Shown here piece after piece: positions 1-7,105 of a stretch of 34,600 nucleotides of DNA. Both the position numbers and the translations under genes were made by a program. The stretch comes from Patescibacteria group bacterium (GTDB lineage: Bacteria > Patescibacteriota > Minisyncoccia > Phycocordibacterales > DATDWN01): NCBI GenBank assembly GCA_013816135.1, contig JACDEV010000008.1, positions 1 through 34,600 on the forward strand, given 5' to 3'. Position 1 is the first letter of the stretch. Every line of letters starts with the position of its first letter. A model generated the notes under the pieces. It made no database searches and was not told the origin of the DNA. It saw nothing but the letters and a program-made list of their open reading frames with translations.

Positions 1-195
1 TAAGAAATAGTCTCGACGCAAAGCGCCTCGGCATGGTATTTTTCCGCAATTTTGAAGGCATTTTTGAAATCGCACGCCAGCGTGCGGTCGGCAATGCGGA
101 AGTTCCTGTGCAAAAGCACAGAGAAAACGAAGTTTTCAGAACCAATCTTTTTTCTTTCGCTTTCAGCGAAAGGTTGAGCGTATTTTTCTTTGATT
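1..195 (-). pseudogene. Inverted partial copy of the serine recombinase 3' end (runs off the window)
   Basis: Reverse complement of ~1..185 matches 1526..1696 in long identical blocks (e.g. AAAAATACGCTCAAC, GAACTTCCGCATTGCCGACCGC, and the last ~54 nt), interrupted by different hairpin segments. No remaining recombinase sequence lies 5' of it before 221. Confidence 0.85.
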
Positions 196-220
196 GCCCA
201 AAAACTAATCTAAAAACAAT

Positions 221-1774
221 ATGGACAACATAAATTTACAAACCAAAAAGTTTTTCCTCTATGCCCGTAAATCCACGGACGAACCCGAAAGACAAGTTTT
301 GAGTATTGAAGCGCAAATTTTCGAGCTGAAGGAGTACGCACGAAAAGAAAATTTGCAGATCGTCCGTGAATTTGTGGAAAGCAAAACCGCCAAAGAGCCG
401 GGGCGAGAAATTTTTAATGAAATGGTGGCGGGCATAGAGAAAAACGAAGCCGAGGGAATTTTAGCGTGGCACCCCGACCGCCTTGCTCGCAATTCAATAG
501 ACGGCGGACGGATAATTTATTTGGTAGATACTGGGAAAATTACCACGCTAAAATTTCCCACTTTTTGGTTTGACTGCACACCGCAGGGAAAATTTATGTT
601 GTCCATTGCTTTTGGGCAATCAAAATACTATGTGGATAATCTTTCGGAAAATATACGGAGGGGTATTCGCCAGAAATTGCGCAATGGAATTTGGCCCGCT
701 TGGGCGCCACTTGGCTATGTGAACGACAAAAACGCCCGCTGTATCGTGGTTGATAAAGAAAAGGCGAAGTATATCAAGCGGGCATTTGAAATGTACTCTA
801 CTGGCGAATACCCCCTTGCTCAAATCCGAAAGATTATCAATTTCTTGGGCTTGGTTGGCAAGAAAGGCAAAATGCTTTCCGTCTCAAATTATCAATATAT
901 GCTCAAGAACAAAATCTATTTTGGAATGATTGAGTATAACGGCGAATTGTATGACGGAAAGCATGAACCGATTATTACAAAGAAACTCTTTGATTTATGC
1001 CAAGAAGTGATGGCGAACAAGAGCAAACCAAAATCACCGAAATTGAAACCTTATGTGTATAGAGGATTTTTCCGATGTGGCGAGTGCGGTTGTTTCATTA
1101 CCACCGAAACGCAAAAAGGTCATAATTATTTGCGATGTACGAAACGGAAAAATCCTTGTTCGCAAAGATACGCCAGAGAGGACGCCATCACTTCTCAAAT
1201 AAAAGAAGAAATCAAAAAAGTTTCTTTGTCTTCCGCTTGGGTCAATGCTTCAATTTCATATTTTGAAAAAGAGAAAATTAAAATTGCCCAAGCGGAAAGC
1301 TCTTTCGCCCAAAAAGCGAGAAATGAGCTTGTAGAGATAGAAACAAAACTAGATCGCTTGCTTGATTTGCAACTGGACGGCAATTTGTCGCAAGCGGAAT
1401 ATACCGCTAAAAAGTACAAGCTCATTCTCGCTAAAAAAGATTTGGAAGAAAAAATCTCCGCTTTTGGGCGAAAGAGCAATAATCGGTTCGAACTTGCCAT
1501 TGCCTTTCTAAAAGACGCCAACCAAGCCGAAAAATACGCTCAACAAGAAAATCCCGAACGGATTCGGGATTTTCTCAAAAAGATTGGTTCGAACTTCCGC
1601 ATTGCCGACCGCTCTTTGTTTTTGGATTTCAAAAATGCCTTTAAAATTGCGGAAAAATACCATGCCGAGGCGCTTTGCGTCGAGACTATTTCTTACGACT
1701 TCACAAAAAGTGAAAATTGGCGGAGACGGAGAGATTCGAACTCTCGGTGCGTTTTAAAGCGCACGCCTCTTTAG
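221..1774 (+). CDS. Large serine site-specific recombinase (resolvase domain, recombinase domain, zinc ribbon)
   Basis: N-terminal YARKSTDEPERQVLSIEAQ, LAWHPDRLARN, zinc-ribbon FRCGECGCFITTETQKGHNYLRCTKRKNPCSQ, then a coiled coil. Confidence 0.95.
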   Translation: MDNINLQTKKFFLYARKSTDEPERQVLSIEAQIFELKEYARKENLQIVREFVESKTAKEPGREIFNEMVAGIEKNEAEGILAWHPDRLARNSIDGGRIIYLVDTGKITTLKFPTFWFDCTPQGKFMLSIAFGQSKYYVDNLSENIRRGIRQKLRNGIWPAWAPLGYVNDKNARCIVVDKEKAKYIKRAFEMYSTGEYPLAQIRKIINFLGLVGKKGKMLSVSNYQYMLKNKIYFGMIEYNGELYDGKHEPIITKKLFDLCQEVMANKSKPKSPKLKPYVYRGFFRCGECGCFITTETQKGHNYLRCTKRKNPCSQRYAREDAITSQIKEEIKKVSLSSAWVNASISYFEKEKIKIAQAESSFAQKARNELVEIETKLDRLLDLQLDGNLSQAEYTAKKYKLILAKKDLEEKISAFGRKSNNRFELAIAFLKDANQAEKYAQQENPERIRDFLKKIGSNFRIADRSLFLDFKNAFKIAEKYHAEALCVETISYDFTKSENWRRRRDSNSRCVLKRTPL

Positions 1775-1809
1775 CAAAGAGGTACATTAGACCACTCTGA
1801 CACGTCTCC
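1718..1809 (-). tRNA. tRNA-Ser(GCU) with long variable arm, CCA encoded
   Basis: Reverse complement GGAGACG...CCTCT-TTGCTAA-AGAGG...GTGCG/CGCAC variable arm...GAGAG-TTCGAAT-CTCTC...CGTCTCC-G-CCA. Confidence 0.95.
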
Positions 1810-1839
1810 ATACGTAATTAAATTGAAATCAGTATCAAA

Positions 1840-1969
1840 TTTAGCAAAGAGGTACATTAGGTCACGAATCTTTTTCTGCTGAAAAAGTCCTCGACCCCGA
1901 CTCGGCTGCCCGCCTCCGTCTTTGATTTGCTAAATATGCTTCGCAAATCAACACTCTGACACGTCTCCA
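1840..1969 (-). repeat. Split duplicate of the tRNA-Ser 5' half interrupted by a 91-bp hairpin-rich insert
   Basis: 21-bp direct repeat 1770-1790 = 1840-1860 and 18-bp direct repeat 1793-1810 = 1952-1969; 1861-1951 replaces the 2-nt 'ac' between them. Confidence 0.85.
1861..1908 (+). repeat. Modular hairpin element, copy A: GTCACGAAT-[hairpin]-CTCGACCCCGACTCGGCTG
   Basis: Linkers identical to 6155-6210; stem CTTTTTC-TGCT-GAAAAAG differs from copy B. Confidence 0.75.
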
Positions 1970-2003
1970 ATTAAGTCAGATTATCATAATAATTAGCATT
2001 ATT

Positions 2004-2032
2004 AAAGGGCGACCGTTGGGCCGCCCTTTATT
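2004..2032. terminator. Intrinsic terminator-like hairpin AAAGGGCGACCGTTGGGCCGCCCTTT
   Basis: GC-rich inverted repeat flanked by A/T tracts. Confidence 0.6.
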
Positions 2033-2067
2033 GTTGTGCTTTATTTCTTGTGTTTAGTTGTCCGTTC

Positions 2068-2157
2068 TCATCTGGACACCCAATGGACGGATAAGTTCTT
2101 CAAGGCTTGCGAAACGATGAGTTTTTCTGAGTCGCTCAGTTCATGCTTTTGGGGCAT
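2068..2157 (-). CDS. Small hypothetical protein (29 aa) MPQKHELSDSEKLIVSQALKNLSVHWVSR
   Basis: Manual translation; SD-like GGGAGAAGA just upstream of ATG. Confidence 0.4.
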   Translation of the reverse strand: MPQKHELSDSEKLIVSQALKNLSVHWVSR

Positions 2158-2166
2158 TCTTCTCCC

Positions 2167-2328
2167 TTAACCCCGGCGGCGCGGTTTACGGAGGTATGTC
2201 GACTGCTTATCGACCTGAATCTTCTGATCGGTCTCCATTACAGCAACGACTCCGTGTTCACCTGACTGCACAGCGTTCTTCACGACTTGTTTCAGGCTCT
2301 TCCTGTTCATTCCGATCTGTCGACACAT
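2167..2328 (-). CDS. Small basic hypothetical protein (53 aa) MCRQIGMNRKSLKQVVKNAVQSGEHGVVAVMETDQKIQVDKQSTYLRKPRRRG
   Basis: Manual translation; SD GGAGAGGT and promoter-like TTGACT-N16-TATATT upstream. Confidence 0.55.
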   Translation of the reverse strand: MCRQIGMNRKSLKQVVKNAVQSGEHGVVAVMETDQKIQVDKQSTYLRKPRRRG

Positions 2329-2457
2329 AAGTTGTACCTCTCCGTCAGGAATATATCACATTTAAAATATAAGTCAATTAGGAATTTATTAAAAACTGGA
2401 AGACTCTTTTTGTGACTAGTAGTATACTGGTGAGATTAATTTTGAAAAATATTTGAA

Positions 2458-3618
2458 ATGAATTATTCGAAACTATCACTTGTGCTTCACAAAAAATTTA
2501 AAGGTAAGTTAGAGGTCAAATCCAAGACTCCTCTCCGAAACAAGCATGACTTGTCGATTTCTTATACACCAGGTGTTGCAGAAGTCTCCAGACAAATCGC
2601 TAAAGATAAAAATCTCGCTTATACATATACCTTAAAATCTAATTCTGTGGCTGTCATTACTGATGGTTCTGCAGTTCTGGGACTTGGCAATATAGGCCCA
2701 TATGCCGCATTACCAGTGATGGAAGGTAAAGCACTTCTTTTCAAAGAATTTGCCGATGTAAACGCCTACCCTATTTGTCTAAATACTCAAGACACTGAAG
2801 AGATTATAAAAACTATAAAAAATATCTCTGTAGGCTTCGGTGGAATAAATCTGGAAGATATCTCTGCTCCAAAATGTTTTGAAATTGAAGAAAGATTGAA
2901 AAATGAACTCAATATCCCGGTCATGCACGATGATCAACATGGCACAGCAATCGTAATCCTCTCCGCATTAATAAACGCACTCAAAGTTGTTAAAAAAGAG
3001 AAAAGTGAAATAAAAGTCGTAGTAAATGGCGCAGGCTCAGCAGCGATTGCTACTACAAATCTGCTTTTAAAATATGGAGTATCAGGGAAAAACATAATCA
3101 TGGTTGATACAAAAGGAACAATACATACTGAACGCACGGATCTAAATCCATACAAACAAAAAATTGCCAAGAAAACTAACTCTAAAAAAATAACTGGAGA
3201 CCTCGGTGAAGCGCTCCGAAACGCAGATGTTTTTATAGGAGTATCTGTTGCGGATGTATTGAAACCAGAATATGTAGAAAGGATGGCTGTGGACCCGATA
3301 GTTTTCGCAATGGCCAATCCAAATCCCGAAATAAGTATTGAAGAAGCAAAAAAAACGAAGATAAAAGTTTTCGGTACAGGAAGATCTGATTACCCAAATC
3401 AGATAAACAACATTTTGGTTTTTCCAGGAATATTTCGAGGTGTTTTAGACAGTGGAGCAAAAAAAATCACAGAGAAAATGAAGTTGGCATCGGCCATTGC
3501 CATCGCTAGCCTCGTTTCTAAAAAAAAATTATCGCCCGAATACATAATTCCAAATCCCTTTGATAAAAGAGTGGCAAAGGTAGTGGCAAAGGCAGTAATG
3601 AAAGTTGCAAAGAAATAA
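2458..3618 (+). CDS. NAD(P)-dependent malic enzyme
   Basis: [64 protein letters not shown]. Confidence 0.95.
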   Translation: MNYSKLSLVLHKKFKGKLEVKSKTPLRNKHDLSISYTPGVAEVSRQIAKDKNLAYTYTLKSNSVAVITDGSAVLGLGNIGPYAALPVMEGKALLFKEFADVNAYPICLNTQDTEEIIKTIKNISVGFGGINLEDISAPKCFEIEERLKNELNIPVMHDDQHGTAIVILSALINALKVVKKEKSEIKVVVNGAGSAAIATTNLLLKYGVSGKNIIMVDTKGTIHTERTDLNPYKQKIAKKTNSKKITGDLGEALRNADVFIGVSVADVLKPEYVERMAVDPIVFAMANPNPEISIEEAKKTKIKVFGTGRSDYPNQINNILVFPGIFRGVLDSGAKKITEKMKLASAIAIASLVSKKKLSPEYIIPNPFDKRVAKVVAKAVMKVAKK

Positions 3619-3634
3619 GTGCTAAAATAGAGCA

Positions 3635-5803
3635 ATGGATTTATACACCAAACTTGAGAAAGAATTTCGCCTAGTCGAAATTCAAAAAAAAGCCCTAGCT
3701 AAAATGGGTATCTCTACTATTGAAGATCTCCTCTATTATTTCCCTATCCGATATGGAAACACCAGCCAGGTGACAAATGTTGGAACTCTAGCCAAAGGTG
3801 ATGACTCAACTGTATTTGGAAAAGTAACCGGTCTAAAGACAAGCAAAGCTTTTATAAAAAAAATCCCAATGTCAGAGGCTTTTGTGACAGATGAAACCGG
3901 AAAAATAAAACTTGTCTGGTTTAATCAACCATATATTGCCAAAATGCTTCACGAAGGTCAGTTAGTTAGAGTAGAAGGAAAAATCACAGAGCGTAAAGGT
4001 GAACTCTATATGAGTAATCCGAAGATTGAGGGAGTTAATACTTTACCAAACGCTGTTGGCGAATCTTTATTTACCAAAACTGAAGCAAATGAAGAAGATG
4101 TCCATGTCATGTATCCAGTATATCCAGAAAGCAAAGGTGTAACTTCCTATTGGATATACCACACTATCCAAAAGATATTCCGTAGCGGAATTATTGACTC
4201 AATAGTAGATCCTATTCCAAAAGAGATTTTGGAAAAGTATCATCTTCCAAATATTCGTTCAGCTTTTATTTGGATGCACACTCCAAAAAAAGACGATGAT
4301 GCCTTATCTGCTAGAAAAAGATTCGCTTTTCAAGAAATATTTTTTATTCAACTAGAAAAGCAAAAAGAAAGAAAACTATGGAGCAAGAAAAATGCTTTTA
4401 AGATATTAGCAGACAAAAAAAATACTGACTCATTTGTTAAACGATTTCCTTTTGAAGCAACTCTGTCCCAAACTAAAGCCATTGAATCTATAGAGCAAGA
4501 TTTCCAGCGAGGATATCCCATGTCACGTCTTCTGGAAGGAGATGTCGGCTCTGGTAAGACAGCTGTTGCTGCTACCACTATCTATACTGTAACCACTTCC
4601 CGACCTTCAAATAAAGACTATGGAAATTTGCAAACCGCATACATGGTACCAACAGAAATTCTAGCTAAACAGCATTATGAAAATTTTATAACTTATTTCC
4701 AGCATTTACCTATAAAGATAGGTTTGATTACTGGAAGCGGATGTCAGATATTTCCTTCAAAATCTAATCCAACAAAACCTACAAGCATTTCCAGAGCTCA
4801 GCTTCTGAAATGGGTAGCGAACGGAGAAGTGCCTATACTCATCGGTACTCACGCATTAATTCAAAAATCTGTTTCATTCAAACATTTAGCTTATGTAGTC
4901 ATAGACGAACAACATAGGTTTGGTACACTTCAGCGTCAGAAATTAACTAGCAAAAGCGATATTGTTCCGCATTTATTATCAATGACTGCCACTCCAATTC
5001 CTCGAACATTAGCATTAACCATTTACGGCGACTTGGACATTACCCTTTTGGATCAAATGCCTCATGGTAGAAAACCTATAACCACAAAAATTATTTTACC
5101 TACTGAACGGGATAATACTTATACTGAAATTCGAAAAGAATTAAAAGCTGGCAGACAACTGTACGTGATTTGTCCTCGAATTGATGAGCCGGATCCTACC
5201 AAAGAATTAGCGGTAATTGCTAAATCGGTCAGTCTTGAAACTGAAAGGCTGAAGAATGATATCTTCCAAGAATATATAATAGACAGCCTTCATAGCAAAA
5301 TGAGTCCTGCAGAAAAAGAAGCAGTGATGAAGAAATTTTCTGAAGGAAAAACAAATATTTTAGTAGCTACATCTGTAGTTGAAGTCGGCGTGAATGTCCC
5401 AAATGCTACCATGATAATTATAGAAGGAGCAGAAAGATTCGGACTCTCTCAGCTACATCAACTTCGTGGACGAGTTATTCGTTCTAATCATCAAGCTTAT
5501 TGTTATGTATTTGCGGAAAGCCAAGGTCAAAAGACCAGAGATCGTCTAAAAGCATTAATTACTGCTAAAAATGGTTTTGAATTAGCTGAATTCGATTTAT
5601 CACAACGAGGATCAGGAGAACTTTATGGTCGTAAGCAATGGGGTATTTCCGACCTAGCTATGGAAGCTATAAAAAACCTAAAAATGGTAGAGGCTTCTCG
5701 AACAGAAGCTGTAAGAATAGTTGAAGAAGATCCGGAGTTCTCTTCCTATCCCCTCATCCAAGAATATTTCAAAAATCAAACAACAAAAATTCATTTTGAA
5801 TAA
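3635..5803 (+). CDS. recG: ATP-dependent DNA helicase RecG
   Basis: OB-fold wedge domain, Walker A LLEGDVGSGKTAVA, VIDEQHRFG, SMTATPIPRTLALT, QLHQLRGRVIRS. Confidence 0.95.
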   Translation: MDLYTKLEKEFRLVEIQKKALAKMGISTIEDLLYYFPIRYGNTSQVTNVGTLAKGDDSTVFGKVTGLKTSKAFIKKIPMSEAFVTDETGKIKLVWFNQPYIAKMLHEGQLVRVEGKITERKGELYMSNPKIEGVNTLPNAVGESLFTKTEANEEDVHVMYPVYPESKGVTSYWIYHTIQKIFRSGIIDSIVDPIPKEILEKYHLPNIRSAFIWMHTPKKDDDALSARKRFAFQEIFFIQLEKQKERKLWSKKNAFKILADKKNTDSFVKRFPFEATLSQTKAIESIEQDFQRGYPMSRLLEGDVGSGKTAVAATTIYTVTTSRPSNKDYGNLQTAYMVPTEILAKQHYENFITYFQHLPIKIGLITGSGCQIFPSKSNPTKPTSISRAQLLKWVANGEVPILIGTHALIQKSVSFKHLAYVVIDEQHRFGTLQRQKLTSKSDIVPHLLSMTATPIPRTLALTIYGDLDITLLDQMPHGRKPITTKIILPTERDNTYTEIRKELKAGRQLYVICPRIDEPDPTKELAVIAKSVSLETERLKNDIFQEYIIDSLHSKMSPAEKEAVMKKFSEGKTNILVATSVVEVGVNVPNATMIIIEGAERFGLSQLHQLRGRVIRSNHQAYCYVFAESQGQKTRDRLKALITAKNGFELAEFDLSQRGSGELYGRKQWGISDLAMEAIKNLKMVEASRTEAVRIVEEDPEFSSYPLIQEYFKNQTTKIHFE

Positions 5804-5807
5804 TACA

Positions 5808-5846
5808 AAAGGCGAGGTACCTTTTGTACTCTCGCCTTTATCTTTT
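5808..5846. terminator. Hairpin AAAGGCGAG...CTCGCCTTT + T tract
   Basis: Inverted repeat between convergent genes. Confidence 0.65.
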
Positions 5847-6020
5847 TTTTATTTCCTGAGGCATTCTCCATCCACGACTGTCGTATGCCAGAACGTAGAT
5901 TTCGAAGGTCACATCATCCATACCGGCGTATCTAGCCTCCATGAGATGCGCATCGAGCTCTTCGATCTTAGCGATCTTCTCTAGTTCCTGACGTAGCGTG
6001 ACGTGATTTTTTTCGGTCAT
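5838..6020 (-). CDS. Small hypothetical protein MTEKNHVTLRQELEKIAKIEELDAHLMEARYAGMDD...
   Basis: ORF re-started at internal ATG preceded by SD TAGGAGC; TTGACA element upstream. Confidence 0.6.
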   Translation of the reverse strand: MTEKNHVTLRQELEKIAKIEELDAHLMEARYAGMDDVTFEIYVLAYDSRGWRMPQEIKKR

Positions 6021-6106
6021 AATCAAAGCTCCTAAGTAGATTAATAACATTTTATTAACTTAATGTCAATGGAGAAGAGAAACTAGAAATTCTGAGATCC
6101 CGCCTC

Positions 6107-6227
6107 GCCTGTTTTGTGCGCTCACAAAACAGGCTTCCGGTTCGGACCAATGTCGTCACGAATATTTTGTTCGTCGTCACTCGCAAAATTTCTCGACCCC
6201 GACTCGGCTGTTTGCGTACTCGCAAAC
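6107..6227 (+). repeat. Modular hairpin element, copy B, with three hairpins and the shared linkers
   Basis: GCCTGTTTTGTG-CGCT-CACAAAACAGGC (12-bp stem), GTCACGAAT...CTCGACCCCGACTCGGCTG linkers, GTTTGCG-TACT-CGCAAAC. Confidence 0.75.
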
Positions 6228-6241
6228 TATGCCTCAGTCTC

Positions 6242-6291
6242 GGACTAGATATAAAAAACAGCACGCAGGTGCTGTTTTTTATATCTAGTCC
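6242..6291. terminator. Perfect 23-bp-stem palindrome at the tRNA-Ile 3' end, probable bidirectional terminator
   Basis: GGACTAGATATAAAAAACAGCAC-GCAG-GTGCTGTTTTTTATATCTAGTCC. Confidence 0.75.
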
Positions 6292-6362
6292 GCCCTCATG
6301 GATTCGAACCATGGACCCCAGAGGTATAAGCTCTGTGCTCTAACCAACTGAGCTAAGGGCGG
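6289..6362 (-). tRNA. tRNA-Ile(UAU)
   Basis: Reverse complement CCGCCCT-TA-GCTC...CAGAG-CTTATAC-CTCTG...CATGG-TTCGAAT-CCATG-AGGGCGG-A; CCA not encoded. Confidence 0.9.
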
Positions 6363-6372
6363 ATATTATAAT
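6354..6372. repeat. 19-bp direct repeat, proximal copy (tRNA-Ile 5' end plus upstream -10-like sequence)
   Basis: TAAGGGCGGATATTATAAT, identical to 6662-6680. Confidence 0.9.
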
Positions 6373-6602
6373 CTTCTTTTTAAATAGGCTCTGCCGAAAC
6401 CCGTTTTTAATGATTTTTCCCTTTCAACCGCCTTACTATAACTCAAACATGCTTCATAGTACACAACTTTTAAAGGTCTTCTGTTTTTTGTAGCGTTCAC
6501 TAAACCCTTATTGTGTTCAGTTATACGATTTTTTAAATCTTTGGAAAAACCCACATACAATTCATTATCCTTTGAACTCATCAAAACATATGTATAAAAC
6601 AT
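6366..6602 (-). CDS. Single-domain GIY-YIG nuclease family protein
   Basis: MFYTYVLMSSKDNELYVGFSKDLKNRITEHNKG...PLKVVYYEACLSYSKAVEREKSLKTGFGRAYLKRRL; GIY-YIG-like YTYVL...LYVGFS and small-family architecture. Confidence 0.9.
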   Translation of the reverse strand: MFYTYVLMSSKDNELYVGFSKDLKNRITEHNKGLVNATKNRRPLKVVYYEACLSYSKAVEREKSLKTGFGRAYLKRRL

Positions 6603-6661
6603 GATTTGTTGTTTTAAGTGAGCCCCGCCTGCAACGCTATGCGCGTAGCATTGCGGGCAGG

Positions 6662-6680
6662 TAAGGGCGGATATTATAAT
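6662..6680. repeat. 19-bp direct repeat, distal copy of the tRNA-Ile 5' end
   Basis: TAAGGGCGGATATTATAAT, identical to 6354-6372. Confidence 0.9.
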
Positions 6681-6726
6681 TTATTTCTACAATAGAACTA
6701 TAACAAATTAGCATACTTTATGGAAA

Positions 6727-6760
6727 ATAAAAAAGGCCGAACAGCTCGGCCTTTTTTCTT
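6727..6760. terminator. Hairpin AAAAAAGGCCGAACAGCTCGGCCTTTTTT
   Basis: GC stem flanked by A and T tracts. Confidence 0.75.
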
Positions 6761-6778
6761 TCTAAGATTTCGATCGAT

Positions 6779-7045
6779 CTACATGAGATACGACCCACCG
6801 AATCCACTGAAACCTGAACGAACGAACACAGGCATTGAGATAACCGATTCCCCGCGATCAGAGCCGACAAACGGGTCTGCTGAAACTATCGGATACTCAG
6901 CTCCACAGCTTTGGCACTTGGGAGGCGTGGCGGAACATCCGCCTTCGCTCACTTGGCTCAGTACCAGACCACCGCAGATGTCTTCTTTGTATTGTCCTTC
7001 GACTATTCTCACACACTTGTTGTCGATCGACTGTTCGTTTTTCAT
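6779..7045 (-). CDS. Small hypothetical protein with CxxC motif (KCQSCG)
   Basis: 88-aa ORF, SD AGAGGTG upstream, downstream terminator. Confidence 0.65.
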   Translation of the reverse strand: MKNEQSIDNKCVRIVEGQYKEDICGGLVLSQVSEGGCSATPPKCQSCGAEYPIVSADPFVGSDRGESVISMPVFVRSGFSGFGGSYLM

Positions 7046-7105
7046 AAAACACCTCTAACCGATATGCTACAGGAAAAAAAGTAAGTTGTGAAGAGTTTTT
7101 GAAAA

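Noticed and set aside
33-233. 66-aa + strand ORF at the left edge
   Set aside because: It is antisense to the inverted recombinase 3' fragment; no independent coding evidence.
6055-6343. ORFs 6055..6312(-) and 6116..6343(+)
   Set aside because: They run through the hairpin array, palindrome and tRNA-Ile; the translations reflect repeats and tRNA sequence rather than protein coding.
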